A DNA stretch of 48,414 bases, taken from the NCBI GenBank assembly GCA_910592205.1, contig CAJVPJ010000076.1, positions 1-48,414 on the forward strand. Reading direction: 5' to 3'. The DNA is from Paraglomus occultum. Its lineage: Eukaryota > Glomeromycota > Glomeromycetes > Paraglomerales > Paraglomeraceae. Below the pieces are notes generated by a model. The model was not told the DNA's origin and ran no database searches. It saw nothing but the letters and a program-made list of their open reading frames with translations. Position 1 is the first letter of the stretch. Each line of letters begins with the position of its first letter. Positions 12,936 to 23,933 of the stretch are shown here, piece by piece. Both the position numbers and the translations under genes were made by a program.

Positions 12936-13933
12936 TATAGATAGATTTAAGCTTCCCAATATATATTTTTATTTTCTTATTTATATGAAATATATACTTA
13001 TTGAGTAGTATATTAAGTTACCTCTGAAAACGTTTCTGACTCGAGAAATGTACAGTATAAGGCGCAGAAGTGATAATGGGATGGCACGGCATTCTTGTTT
13101 GCAATAATAAGGTATTCTTACTTGAAGCAAAGAAAGTACTTGCGTCACGGTAATCGGTAAACGTATTCCGCATGATGATAAGTGTGCGGCTATGCCAAGA
13201 ATTCAAGGTTCAATCACTTTGTTTCAATAACCTACACACCTACGCCGAGTTTTAGTGTTTGGGAATATCGCATACTTTCGAGAGATGATTTAGATAAGGA
13301 AGTGAGATCAGAGAGAGGATATTTGTGGGTGCATTGATCACCACTAGTAACGCGTAATAGTGCTGTCATATTATCCAGCTAGAATCAGAACTCACCTTCT
13401 ATACGAAGTATATGTCATCTATTCGAAGAAATATTAAATGAAACGGGAAGTGATGATAGAATTAATTTTTAAATAAATACAAACCATATCACAATACATC
13501 CGTCATGCTTACTGAATATTAATATGTGCATAAAGACGTCCAACATCTCATGTACAAAGATATCAACAATTGATACACTTTATTTACTCACATCTCACAT
13601 TGACACTGAATCGATACGGCATTCTCCTCCCCAACCTTTTCCTTTCCTTCTTTCAACCATCTGCTTCTGATCCACTAAGATTTGACTTGGCATGAATCCT
13701 GGATTGTCATTCTAGAGTCTATAGAAACAGCACATGGACACTGGGAATACAGATTGCCGTCAACAAGTATCTGACCGTTTTATCAAATGTTCTAACTTCA
13801 TTCTCGTTACTATTTCGCCCTCGCTCGCATATTCCGTTACAAGCATGTACTATTCCTAAACTATTAAATTTAATATTAATCAGCCTGTAACTGCAAACAA
13901 TTCTGACCGAGGTAATGATATGAGCGTTCTTAC
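12936..13933. other. Intergenic DNA
   Basis: Nothing recognised. The kinase relic beginning at 13934 would place its next exon here on the minus strand, but no kinase C-lobe motif (HxDLHGGN, DLG, APE) can be read. Confidence 0.5.
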
Positions 13934-14160
13934 TTCGGAAACAAGTAGCACTGGCTCTGATTGAAACTCTTAGACCCTTTAAGAACATGACTTACACTTG
14001 GCGATGTACTCTATAACTCCGCCAGAACCAATTTCTTCAATTTCGCTAAAATCTTCATACGGTACAAACCCTAGCTTCTGATATCTTCCGACATATCCAA
14101 TTTCTATCTAAAATCGTACGTAATCGTTGTAAAGTAAATTGTAGTCGCCGTTCCAACAAG
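13934..14160 (-). pseudogene. Broken protein kinase N-lobe, third member of the local kinase family
   Basis: Reading the minus strand from about 14160 gives GDYNLLYNDYV, an in-frame stop, then FVPYEDFSEIEEIGSGG, IEYIAKCK, two further stops, and EPVLLVSE followed exactly by GTAAGA. This parallels the exon before the C-lobe in the kinase at 25.7-28.8 kb (FIQYEHFDELEEIGAGG ... ELFVSE, then GTAAGC), including the phase-0 splice donor at the same residue. The glycine loop is damaged and the C-lobe is absent. It is therefore a relic, in opposite orientation to the intact gene that begins 1.5 kb to its right. Confidence 0.7.
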
Positions 14161-15642
14161 AGTGAGAAAGTTTCGTACCGAGTTTTCGAGTTCTTTGAAT
14201 GCAGATACGGATCGGATATGATTTTGCGTAGGGTTGTGCTTTTAGCGAGTTGATGAGTGTCAAATTTGAAAACTTACTGTCAGTGAGCTTCAACCATGTT
14301 TTCTTGCTCTTGTAATTATTGCTCGTTCCATTGTCGGAACATCTTCACTTAGCTCTCTTTCTTATCCTCTATAATTATATGAGCAGTATTGAGCAATGCG
14401 CAATAAGTATAATTTCGCCGGCTGTTGCACACCCATACTGTGCAACAGAATTAAGTTTATTATTATATCGTAGTCGTCTGACAGGTAACTGGCTATGTTG
14501 TAGTTAATGGGATCTGTAAATTTATGGCTTTCTTCGGTTCATTCCCTACTACCCATTATATGTCTTAACCAATGATCATCAGTAATAAAAAGAAATGCCA
14601 TATGACTCGAAGAAGTGACGACGGAATAGTGTTAACTTTTGCTTTATATTTAGTCAATTTAATTATCATTGGAATGTTGATAATTTCACTTGATCGAGAT
14701 AAGCAGTTTGCGATATAACTGCTTTTCAAAAAACGCAGACACCCAACTCATGAAAGCTTCTTTAATTTTGACCATACCGCGGTTATCAAGGAAACAATTT
14801 CCCCGACTGGTCTATTCTTCGTGTTGCGTTCGCTCAAAAAACAAAAGTTGTTTCTAACGATACAATTCGGTTAAACATTTAATCCGAAATCCATGCCTTC
14901 TTTTAAATTGAGTTCTGTTATTTGGTTATGAAGTATACAGTATGCGGTATTTGTTACACTAAGGGTCCATGTATTCGCTTTTATGGAATACTGTATTTCG
15001 ATTTACGCCAGTTGTTGATCTTCGTATTCAAACAACTCCATATGCACCGCACTGTTCGGTTGCATAATGTATGCAGTATGCACTGTTTATCATCAGATGA
15101 ACTGGAATTGTTTACGACGGGATTAAACAAGCGCAACGATATCAATTCATTCTGAATCGCAGTTGCCAGATCTCAAGACACAAGAGCAAGAAAATGTGGT
15201 ACGTTAATGATAGCAAAATTGTTTTGACGGAATCCGGTTTGATACCGGTTTAAAATCACTTATACGAGATTGTAGTAATCAGGCAAGTTATACCAGAGCG
15301 ACTGGCCTCAATATATAAATTATATAACAAGAGCTTGAAAATTGTGTGTATTTGATAGTTCACTTTCCGATTTATGTTGACCAATATTGTACGCCATGTT
15401 TCATACTGTCAGAGTTCACAGTTTGTTCATCCACCCGCAATATAGTCACATCTCCCAACAACACTTTGTTTTTGTATGACCAACTCTTAGCCTACCTCTC
15501 ACAGAGGGCTGAGCAGATAATCTGGATAATAAAAAGATGCAAACCCTCAAGATAATAACTTCGACGTTCATCGTTGTGATTCAATCAATCCCCAATTTTT
15601 ACTCTCAACATCAAAAATCTACCTTGTGCTGTCTTCAGCAAA
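14161..15642. other. Intergenic DNA upstream of the first kinase gene
   Basis: No supported gene. The ORFs at 14922-15155 and 15346-15555 (+) have no recognisable content. The promoter of the gene at 15643 should lie in the right part, but no clear TATA box was found near the start. Confidence 0.45.
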
Positions 15643-18158
15643 ATGTCTCCAATTGATTTGTGTTCAGAAATCGAGTGCCTAGTTGAATCTTCAAAAAAAG
15701 ATGAAATGGGAAATGAGTTACCAGAATGGAAACATCTTTTGTTACAAGACCGGCGCAACCGCAAGAAAATTTTCCAATTCGGAAAACCTGAAGAACAAAC
15801 CCAAAGTTTTACCAAAAAAGGCCCTATAAGACAAAAACTGTGTGGGCAATATTTAATAATATCGCTTGACAATGATGACAATGATGACAATGATGACAAC
15901 GATGACAACGATGACAACGATGACAACGACGACAACCGTTTGCAAGAGTTTGTAAATAACTTTACGAAACAGTTCTCTATTCCTACACACAAGTATGACA
16001 AGCCAACCGATGCTAATCGCTTCAGAAGATACCCGACTTGGTTAAACAATCGCAACCGATTGATATATGGGTTTGCAGAACATGAAGATAAATACTATAT
16101 GATAACTGACAAGAACCTTGATGTGTGTATTGATCTATATGGATGGTGCTCCGAATGCAAAATTCTCAGATGCAGTCCTGTATGGTGTATTTGCGGTCAT
16201 AAAGAATTGTCAAATGGATGGACTAGTGGGAGCGAAAGTATTGACGAATTTATCAAGGAAACGCAAATGCAAACACAATCAGCAAATGAAGCCTACTTGG
16301 AATGGATTCCGTTTGACATGCTAAATTGTTGTCTCCACAACCTATCCGCGTATCCGACTATCGGTATGCCAACCTACAGCGATATAGACTTGGTTCTGCT
16401 TGAACCATCAGAAGAAACGGGTGATTTCGATTTTCAAGCGGTACGTAGTAATTGCAAGACTGCTGACTGTTCCGGATAGTTATTGACTTGATTTTTATAT
16501 AGTTAGGTGAAAGTTACCCGGATATACACAATAAAAATGTTTGGAGTATCATTGGTTTCACACATCACCCAGAACAGGAAAAATACGCTTTGATTAAAGT
16601 ACGCTCTGAACAGGACTCGCACAACAGTGAACTATGTCTAAGTTGCACAAGATGTTTGCATCCCGGTTCGAATATATTTTGTCTTCAATGTAAAGCGCCG
16701 AGACTGCCCGACTGGACTACCGGCAATGAGTCCCTGGACTTGTTGATGACGACTTCATGGAAAAATGTTTATAACATAGCTGACAATTACATACGGTGGA
16801 TACCGTTTGATCAATTGAATGATTTTCAAGAAATGCCGTCGTCCCCCGACTTTGAATGCACACACACGGCCAAGTGGGTAACAGAGACTAATCCTACGGA
16901 AGTTGCGCTTAAATTGATATGTGACGGAGAGGACGCTCAGGCGTTTGATTTTTACAGGGTAATTATCATTGATCCGTAAACAATTAGCGAATATTTTTAA
17001 GCAATATTAACATGATTGTTCTTTGAACAGCAACTAACTGCAGTTTACCCGACGATATTAACTCCTGCAAATGTTCGGATTATTGGCATAACCCACGACC
17101 CACAAACTTGTAGTTATTATTTGGTGGTTCACCGTGATATAATCTCATGTCTGGATCACTTTATGAAATTGAGTAAACATTACGACGATACACTTGTAGT
17201 TATACCATTTAACATGATAACTGACATTGAAGAGGTCGGCTTTGGAGAGAATACCGTAATTTATACTGCAAAATATAGTAATTCTTCAGAGCGTGTTGCT
17301 TTAAAATGGTTTGAAGATTGCAATCAAACAATAACGTCATTTATTGCCGAGGTAAGCAAGTCGTGGGTGGTTATTGATTAAAAGTCAGCATGTTACTGAA
17401 TGTTTGTTATTTTATTTTTGAAAATGCAGGTTAGATGTTACGGTTACGCAAGATGTCATTACGATTCCTGTAAAATATATGGGATCACAGAACATCCAGA
17501 AAAAGGGCATATGATTGTAATGCAAGCTGCTGATTATGGCAACCTTTTTTCTTTTTTGAACCAAAAAATCAAATGCTTGACTTGGAAAATGAAATTAAAG
17601 TACCTGCTGCATATTGCAAAACAATTACAAAGTATCCACGCTGCAGGGTTAATACATTGTAATCTTCATGGTGGAAATATACTCATGCACAAGAAAGAAG
17701 GCAATGTTTATCCAATTATCTGCGACCTAAGGCACTGCCAACCAATAAATTCTTTTGAATGGGGCGTAAAAATCATCCAAGGTGTTTTACCGTACGTTGC
17801 GCCAGAAGTGCATGAAACTTGCAAATTTACCGTAAAGGCGGATATATACTCTTTTGGTATTTTGATGTACCAAATTGCCAGTGGCGAACCTCCTTTTGAA
17901 AGTTACCGGTTTGACGAGGATTTAACTACGAAAATTTGTGAAGAACTACGACCAATGATGCCAGAGTCAGCACCAGAAGGATATAAAAAACTTGCAGAGA
18001 AATGTTGTCATTCTCAACCTGAAAATCGTCCAGACCTTTCAGATATTATAAAATGTATTAGAGGATTGACTAACCCAAGGACGTGCGAGAGTGAGTGGGA
18101 CAGTATTTATAAAGGAAACAGCAAATACTCTAGTAGAACATTGCTTAACAGAAATTAA
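15643..18158 (+). CDS. Multi-N-lobe, zinc-ribbon TKL-type kinase-like protein, probable pseudokinase (767 aa)
   Basis: Exons 15643-16440, 16503-16958, 17031-17351 and 17430-18158; introns of 62, 72 and 78 nt, all phase 0. Order: degenerate N-lobe; Asp/Asn repeat (about 76-98); a hinge-like IYGFAEHEDKYYMI; zinc ribbon 1 (Cys169, 172, 177, 182, 184); YLEWIPF and a second degenerate N-lobe; zinc ribbon 2 (Cys311, 314, 317, 326, 329); IRWIPF and a third degenerate N-lobe with VALKL; then the final kinase domain (about 475-745). There the beta-3 Lys is kept (VALKW, Lys510) and APE is present. However, the catalytic motif is HCNLHGGN (Asn603 for Asp) and the metal-binding motif is DLR (Arg626 for Gly), so catalysis is unlikely. 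It probably acts as a scaffold or decoy in signalling. A paralogue with intact residues lies at 25.7-28.8 kb, inverted. No signal peptide or membrane segment was seen. Confidence 0.85.
15868..15936 (+). repeat. In-frame 9-bp minisatellite coding Asp-Asp-Asn repeats
   Basis: Sixty-nine bases built from the 9-bp unit GATGACAAY encode an unbroken run of Asp and Asn (23 residues) inside the first degenerate N-lobe. The paralogue has a short LLESSDKCTPE loop here, so the run looks like a recent slippage expansion in an acidic loop. The frame is preserved because the unit is a multiple of three. Confidence 0.9.
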
Positions 18159-19242
18159 GAGGCAACAATTTGAGGTACATTATGACAGTAAACGTGAGTT
18201 GCTTATAAAAATCAATGTTGCTAATATTTTTATTTTATTAAACAGGAATTACAAGACAATCATATTTTATTTTGTTCCACATGAATTATATTTACAAATT
18301 AAGTTGGCATATTTGTTGCAATAGGGTGTTATAAGCCATGTACAGTATATCAATTATAATGTATAGAATATTGTTAATTGAATTCTTGATTGTGCGAATA
18401 GCTACATAAAGCGAGTCATTCATTTTGTGCAAAATCATGGTAGCTATAGCACGATCTTGTTTCACCGGGCGTAAATTTTAGAATGGTTCCAAAAAAAGTG
18501 ACGGCACCGCAATACTTTATTCAAACGGTGCGAAAATCCGCGCCAATAATTGTTATTTGTCCCGCTGCAAATATTAAGGAAATGGGGCATATGAATAATG
18601 ACGTACTAGTACGTGAGAAAAAAAGTCGACTTTTTTTCGCGGCGTTCATTTTCGTAATACGTCAACACATCCACATAGTTACTATTCTGAACGTTCAAAA
18701 GCCTATGCCTTTCGGTTGCCTAATACAGTGATTTAAACGAGCTCCAATGTTTAAGGCTCCACAATGCAATATATAATAATGCATCAAAAATTTTACTAAT
18801 AACTTATTTTTGCTGTTGTTATGTAACATGTAATTACGTACGTAGTATTATTCAATATGCTTGAATAAAGAATAATAACACTAGTCAAATTGCAAACATT
18901 TTACATGAACTATTTAAAGAGTGTTTATAGCTATAAGTGGCCAAGACGAGTTTCTCGACAGCTCAACGCGCTTGTCGCAAAGCAGTAGTCATTTGTGACT
19001 TAAACTTCCACTCTCATAATCGACAATGTTACGTGTGATGCTATTTATAATGAGGGGAGATTCAGGGTATACAAACAACATAATATAAATATAAATAGTG
19101 ATACCAGCGCGTATGTGTTATTATTTTTATGCCAAACGTTAAAATTTATGACAAATCCAGTTGTTTATACGCAAGCAGAGTTGATATTGTAATGTCAATA
19201 GAATATGTTATTACTAATTGTCTTTACTATTCTAATCTGGCA
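18159..19242. other. Intergenic DNA downstream of the kinase gene
   Basis: Contains the 3' flank of the kinase gene. ORFs at 18483-18731 and 19129-19332 show no recognisable domain. Confidence 0.45.
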
Positions 19243-19286
19243 TATGTCCATTCTAAACTGACATACGTTTATTTCGAATGGACATA
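19243..19286. repeat. Small inverted repeat, possible MITE remnant
   Basis: TATGTCCATTC at the left and GAATGGACATA at the right form a perfect 11-bp inverted repeat around CTGACATACG. The internal CTGACATACG also occurs in the MITE at 40825-41035, which suggests a related, shorter element. Confidence 0.4.
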
Positions 19287-19470
19287 CACCCCACCCACCA
19301 AAAGTATCCGTCACTTTGTGATCAGTAAATAAAATTGTGCCCGTCGCAATTGAGATACCTCATAGTAATCTAACTTAGTTTCAAGCATTTTTTTCTTCAA
19401 GCAGATAATGACCGTGGCTTTCGAAAATAATAAATTCACTTTAGCTTTACTTACTATGTGTTATAAAAAA

Positions 19471-20219
19471 TGCCCAAGTCCCGTAAACTCTCTGTTTTTG
19501 AACGTGGAATGATTATCGGACTTTACAAGGTCAAGCACAACGCGACAGACATTCAAAAATACCCAGAACTACTTGCAATAATGCTATTAACAAATTTGAA
19601 AAAGATGGACTCACGGAAACTCTTCCTCGTTCAGGGAAACCACTGAGTGTGATGAGCAAGCTCTTATCGGGTAATCAAAGATTGTAGGGAAAAATTGCTT
19701 GAAGAGATTACTGAGTTATTCAACAGCCTAGGCCTTACCCAGGTTAGTACTAGTACTGCTAGATGTGTACTTCATAACCATAACTTTTTTGGCTGCATTG
19801 GAAAGAGAAATCCCCTTCGTTTCCGAGAATAACAGAATAAAACGCTTAAGATGGTGTCGCAAACGTAGAGATCGGGATAAACAATGGAATACAATCATTT
19901 GGAGCGATAAATCCCGGTTTCTTGTATTCGAAAACAATGGTCAGTAATGGGTTTGGCGTAGGCCTCATAAGAAATATGATGTAGTAGTAGACTGTCTAGT
20001 GCCTACAGTAAGAGTAATAGTGAAGGGTTAATGGTCTGGGGCTGTTTTGTCAAAAATCGACTTGGCCCATTAGCAGTGTTAGAAGGAAATATTACAGACC
20101 AAGTCTATAAAAAACTTTTAGAAGATCATTTAGTCCCTTTTATTGAAAGCCTATGTGATGAAAAAACTTATGTCTTTCAAGATGATAATGCTCCGGTTCA
20201 TAGATCTAACTCAGTACTT
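19471..20219 (+). pseudogene. Tc1/mariner-type transposase, frameshifted and truncated
   Basis: The first 40 codons (MPKSRKLSVFERGMIIGLYK...) are the helix-turn-helix start of a fungal Tc1-like transposase. After a frame change comes TETLPRSGKPLS, then ITELFNSLGLTQVSTSTAR, DKQWNTIIWSDKSRFLVFEN (first catalytic Asp) and MVWGCFVKNRLGPLAVLEG. The last recognisable piece is TYVFQDDNAPVHRSN (second Asp). Several frameshifts and stops separate these pieces. The region that would carry the final Glu (DLNPIENLW) is missing: the sequence runs within about 45 bp into an unrelated repeat at 20266. It is dead and cannot move by itself. Confidence 0.85.
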
Positions 20220-20265
20220 ATCTGGAGCGGTTGAAAATTGAGAAAACGAATTTAGAAAAATTGGT

Positions 20266-20372
20266 AACTAGAAATTTAATATGACACTTATAAATTCCGT
20301 CCCAGAAAAAAAGTCCGTTATAATCAGTGTCCGCCATATGACGGTCCGTTATGTCGACTTTCACTGTGTATT
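20266..20372 (+). repeat. Partial copy of the MITE found at 29713-29902
   Basis: About 105 bp, including AGAAATTTAATATGACACTT, AAATTCCGTCCCAGA and TCGACTTTCACTGTGTAT, match the right half of the element at 29713-29902 in the same orientation, with scattered substitutions. It begins about 45 bp after the last recognisable codon of the Tc1 relic. Confidence 0.8.
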
Positions 20373-20818
20373 AGCTAAGGTTAGAGTTGGGGTAAATTTT
20401 GCAAGATCTGCACGCACTGGTGCATCGAAATTAATATCATCGATCGATTTAAAAATGCCGGTCAAGATTCGAGTTTTGGGGGTTGAAGCAAGTGGAGTTT
20501 GATATTGAAAATCCCACTTGAAGTTTGAGCTTCGACTTTGACGAAAGATAAATAGAACTGAATGGACGTACACCAGCCTTTTCCTTAAGACACTCATCTT
20601 GCAAGACAGTTTACCGTTGGTTCTCATTGACAAAGATCAATAATTGTCGAAACATGGAACTTTTCATCACAGTTCGTTAGCATCCAACATAAAGGCTGTA
20701 AACGGGCGTACACATACACGTGCTTTTTTGTTTACTTTTGAGACTCATGTAAAGCAAGTTTATTGAGATTAAATAAAAGCTGTATTATTTCTGAATCCAG
20801 GTGCGTTCTCATCAGTTA

Positions 20819-20870
20819 CCTCCCCTACCAAATATGGTAACGTTTCGAGTTACTAAATTTGGTAGAGGAG
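20819..20870. repeat. Imperfect hairpin with about 22-bp arms
   Basis: The left arm CCTCCCCTACCAAATATGGT and the right arm (20849-20870) are near-perfect reverse complements around a 7-nt loop. The few differences are mostly transitions. It may be a foldback element or a short structured RNA. Confidence 0.55.
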
Positions 20871-20984
20871 AGATAGCTCATTAACCAAATTTCAGTTTAA
20901 CAAACCAATAGGCGGACTCCGGCAAAGCCTCGGAGAATCACATGCGACTGGGATGGATGGCAGTAAAAGCATAATAACGTTAAT

Positions 20985-21180
20985 AATTTTGACATATTGT
21001 GTAACAATTTTGACATACTATATCCGCAACTTAATATCGTATGATTGATGTATCTACGAGATTACGAAATATTGTATCGTATGATTGAAAGCATTGTTGA
21101 AGAATTAACGATTTTGACAACTGTTACGAAATATATATATCGTATGATCAGTGTAATTGTTGGAGAATGTACAAAATGAC
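20985..21180. repeat. Degenerate tandem repeat around TATCGTATGAT
   Basis: TATCGTATGAT recurs at 21035, 21075 and 21138. The flanks share ACGAAATAT before it, and TTTTGACA lies between copies. Spacings of 40 and 63 bp show that the array has partly decayed. Confidence 0.5.
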
Positions 21181-21385
21181 ATGTTTTAATCCTGTCAAAA
21201 CGAAATAGATGCCTGCGATAGAGCTATTAACGCTAGAACAAAACAGGAAACTTAGCAGTCGCCTAGCCGTAGAAATTTAGCCTTTTATCTCAATTACATA
21301 TTATAATGTATGTCGTATGCCGTACGTAAATCTCGAGAGCTTATGTATTATTATAAAAAAGTACTCTAATTATAAAATTTTTCGG

Positions 21386-21491
21386 CTCAATGTCGAAGCG
21401 TTTTTATGACAAATCAGTCAGTAACTTTGTAAAGCGTATCGCGATAAACATGATTACTGGCTGATTTTTAAAAAAACGCCTCTACGTTGAG
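21386..21491. repeat. Foldback element with about 38-bp imperfect inverted repeats
   Basis: The left arm (21386-21424) begins CTCAATGTCGAAGCGTTTTT. The right arm (21454-21491), read on the minus strand, begins CTCAACGTAGAGGCGTTTTT. Both end in CAGYCAGTAA. A spacer of about 29 nt separates them. This looks like a small non-autonomous foldback element; no target duplication is obvious. Confidence 0.6.
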
Positions 21492-22115
21492 CAGAAAGGG
21501 TTTAAAGATAGATTGTTTTATTATCGAGTATAGAGTTGGTGCACCATATAAAAAAATTTTTTACATGTAATTTGTCAAGACAAATGAAAAAAGTGACGGC
21601 AAGTCTTTATGAATGTAGCTTGCTATTTAAAGGCCTTTCGCGATTTACATTGTCTCTTTTCTTGACATTTATTAATGTATTCTGAAATAGCCCCTCGCTG
21701 CATTCCCACCAAAACCAATATGGTTGTTATTTAGGTCGAGTTATTTGTTAAACGATATATTGCATGGGATGAAATCGTAAATTCGTTTGCTTGTATTAGT
21801 AATGTATGGTCATGTGACTAATATTATATAATAATAAGCCGGATATAAAGAATTAAAATATTTATTTGGTTCAAGTTTGGAAAAATTGTTAACCAATTTA
21901 ATAAAAGAGTGATTATATTATAATAAGAGACAAACTCTTGCAAGAGTTTTTGCTTTTGAATTCAAACATCTTCACAATAGAGGAAGCAACATGAATGTCA
22001 ATATCGATGCTTTGACATTCTTTACACACTATAATTCGGCCGCTTTGTAACGATATGATAATGTAATGATAATGTATGAAAGTGATGAATGATTTGTTTG
22101 TTTAGTCTCAAGTGA
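21492..22115. other. Intergenic DNA downstream of the ML gene
   Basis: No ORF, repeat pair or RNA gene recognised. It holds the 3' flank of the minus-strand ML gene. Confidence 0.5.
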
Positions 22116-22592
22116 TTATGCACTGACTGTGGCCGATGCACAGCCAAATATTACCTCTCCTGTATTTACTGTATTATCATTAACTATGATTGTCACATTA
22201 TATGCCGTGGGTAACGTCGGCGCCTTAGCTATAACAGTTCGAGTAAACTCGTCTCCATTTTTAACCGGACAAGTGTTGCCGTCTGCACAAAATTTGACGA
22301 AAAAGGGCATGCCTATAACGAAGCCATCGATAGTGTTGTAAGTGACCGAAAGTTCGGCATCTGTGGAAATATCCTCTTTCGCGGTTCCAGAAATCGTAAA
22401 TGTTTCGTCTTGATTGGAACCGATAGGATCTGGTGATACAGTTACCGTGAGTGCTGTGATATCAACAGGATTGCCAGGAATTGGCCCACATTCGATAAAC
22501 CCGGTTGTTCTTTTATTGAATTGGTAGGGAATAGCGTTGATGACTGAAATTGAAGCCAAGAAAAAGAATAAGAATAGTAAATTGCGGTTCAT
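22116..22592 (-). CDS. Secreted ML-domain (MD-2/NPC2-like) lipid-binding protein, 158 aa
   Basis: A single exon. The protein starts MNRNLLFLFFFLASISVINA, a clear signal peptide. Next comes a short segment ending in Lys-Arg (QFNKR), a likely Kex2 site, so the mature protein may begin TTGFIECG. The rest is a beta-rich ML fold: ECGPIPGNP, LTVTVSPDPIGSN, ETFTISGTA, a Cys pair in FCADGNTCPVKNGDEF, YNVTIIVND, and a final Cys in FGCASATVSA. ML proteins bind sterols or phospholipids; the fungal relatives are phosphatidylglycerol/phosphatidylinositol transfer proteins. Length fits the family. An in-frame ATG 18 codons upstream exists, but starting at 22592 gives the cleaner signal peptide. A TATA-like CTTATAAA lies about 70 nt upstream (22661-22668). 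Confidence 0.85.
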   Translation of the reverse strand: MNRNLLFLFFFLASISVINAIPYQFNKRTTGFIECGPIPGNPVDITALTVTVSPDPIGSNQDETFTISGTAKEDISTDAELSVTYNTIDGFVIGMPFFVKFCADGNTCPVKNGDEFTRTVIAKAPTLPTAYNVTIIVNDNTVNTGEVIFGCASATVSA

Positions 22593-23403
22593 GGTTTTTG
22601 TTAGTCTTAATGTTAGCCGGTAAGTTGTTGTCAACTTTCTGGTCAAGAGTTTTTGCCGTGTTTATAAGAAAATTGGTTCTCTCAATAAAGGGAAAAAGCA
22701 CCGGGGGAAAAGATGAAGTTAATAAAAATATAATATTACACAAATAATGATAAATGATGACATTCTGCATGATGATTAAAAGCTAATAATAGTTCAAAAA
22801 TTATCCCTAAACGAGTCTTCCTTAATGAAACGTTCATTTTGAGATATTTATCAGTTTATTTTTGTACAGAATAACTTCATATACTATGTTTAGTGTCTTG
22901 TTTTCTTAAACCATTTCAGTTTAAATGACAATATGCACTCACAAAGTCATGTTACCTTTAAATGACATTTTGAGTGAGTAATGTCTAGAAAGTTGTGGTT
23001 ATGTTCCGACTGTGTGTGCCACCTGCACTGCACTGCGCATAGTAAACGCACAGTATACATAGTTAAATATAGGCAACAGTTGATTGGATACACACTACAA
23101 GAAGCGCGACTTTCTGACTTAATGCACGATTATGTTCCTATCCACATAATGTTTCATCAATAAACGAGTAGTTTTTTATAGTCTGAAACGTATTATTCGT
23201 GATTCGCTTTCTCGATATTATCGTGAGTCATGAATCCTATATTAATTAAGCTCTTGTTCCGTGGATATTCTTGTGACAGTGCAATTAGTGGCCTTTAACT
23301 AGGCTTTACTACTCAAGAATTATCTATCGGTAAACACTAACCCTAGATTGTCATTCGCCCTCATTAATCGGCTATTCCCGTCCGATGAATTCTACTAAGT
23401 TGA
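22593..23403. other. Intergenic DNA, including the ML gene promoter
   Basis: The TATA-like element at 22661-22668 is noted with the ML gene. A 60-codon frame at 22981-23163 (+) has no recognisable content. Confidence 0.4.
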
Positions 23404-23933
23404 GGGGTATACTCAAACGCGTCTCATCTTGAGCGAATAACAATTATCGTTATAAATCCAGGAGAAGCTACAGCCTCGTTTGAAAGACAGTTAAAATCCC
23501 AAAAGGAATTGCTTTCTCACGATTACTGGCTCGACAGCGAGATTAATCATTGGTGTAACAATTTTTTGTCATACAAGTCTATTTCAACAAGTTTTAAATT
23601 TTGGATCATACAGCATACCATCCACAGCCCATTTATACCTTCATTCAGAGTAGATCAATTATTAGTGGTTACTCACTTAGCTACAAGAATAGAGGACATC
23701 TTTTGGGTAAAGTACGTAAAAATCCGCTTCTTGTCAGAGGTCTGTTGTCTGAATTACGTAACAGTCTACATATTACATATCGTCATCCAACAGTGCGTTC
23801 TATGTTCAATAGTTTGCTCTTTCATTGTTTGCTGACGTCCCTTATTGTAACAGTGAACGTCATTTATATCTTCGCTTCTAATTATCGAGAAAAGATTAGT
23901 CGTGTTTGCGGTACGAACCACGTACACAAATAA
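23404..23933 (+). CDS. Possible two-exon gene, unrecognised
   Basis: An open frame from 23404 contains GEATASFERQLKSQKELL and SHDYWLDSEINHW. It can be joined to a second frame by a 59-nt intron (23555-23613, GTAACA...ATACAG) with matching phase. The second part reads SYKNRGHLLGKVRKNPLLV, RGLLSELRNSLHITYRHP and a hydrophobic LLTSLIVTVNVIYIFA that could be a membrane anchor. It ends at TAA followed by AT-rich DNA. No ATG was found for the first exon, so a further 5' exon would be needed. I know no family match. Confidence 0.35.

Noticed and set aside
15585-16055. 156-codon minus-strand frame with repeated Ser-Ser-Leu
   Set aside because: It is the antisense of the Asp/Asn repeat and first exon of the kinase gene, and the repeat keeps it open by chance.
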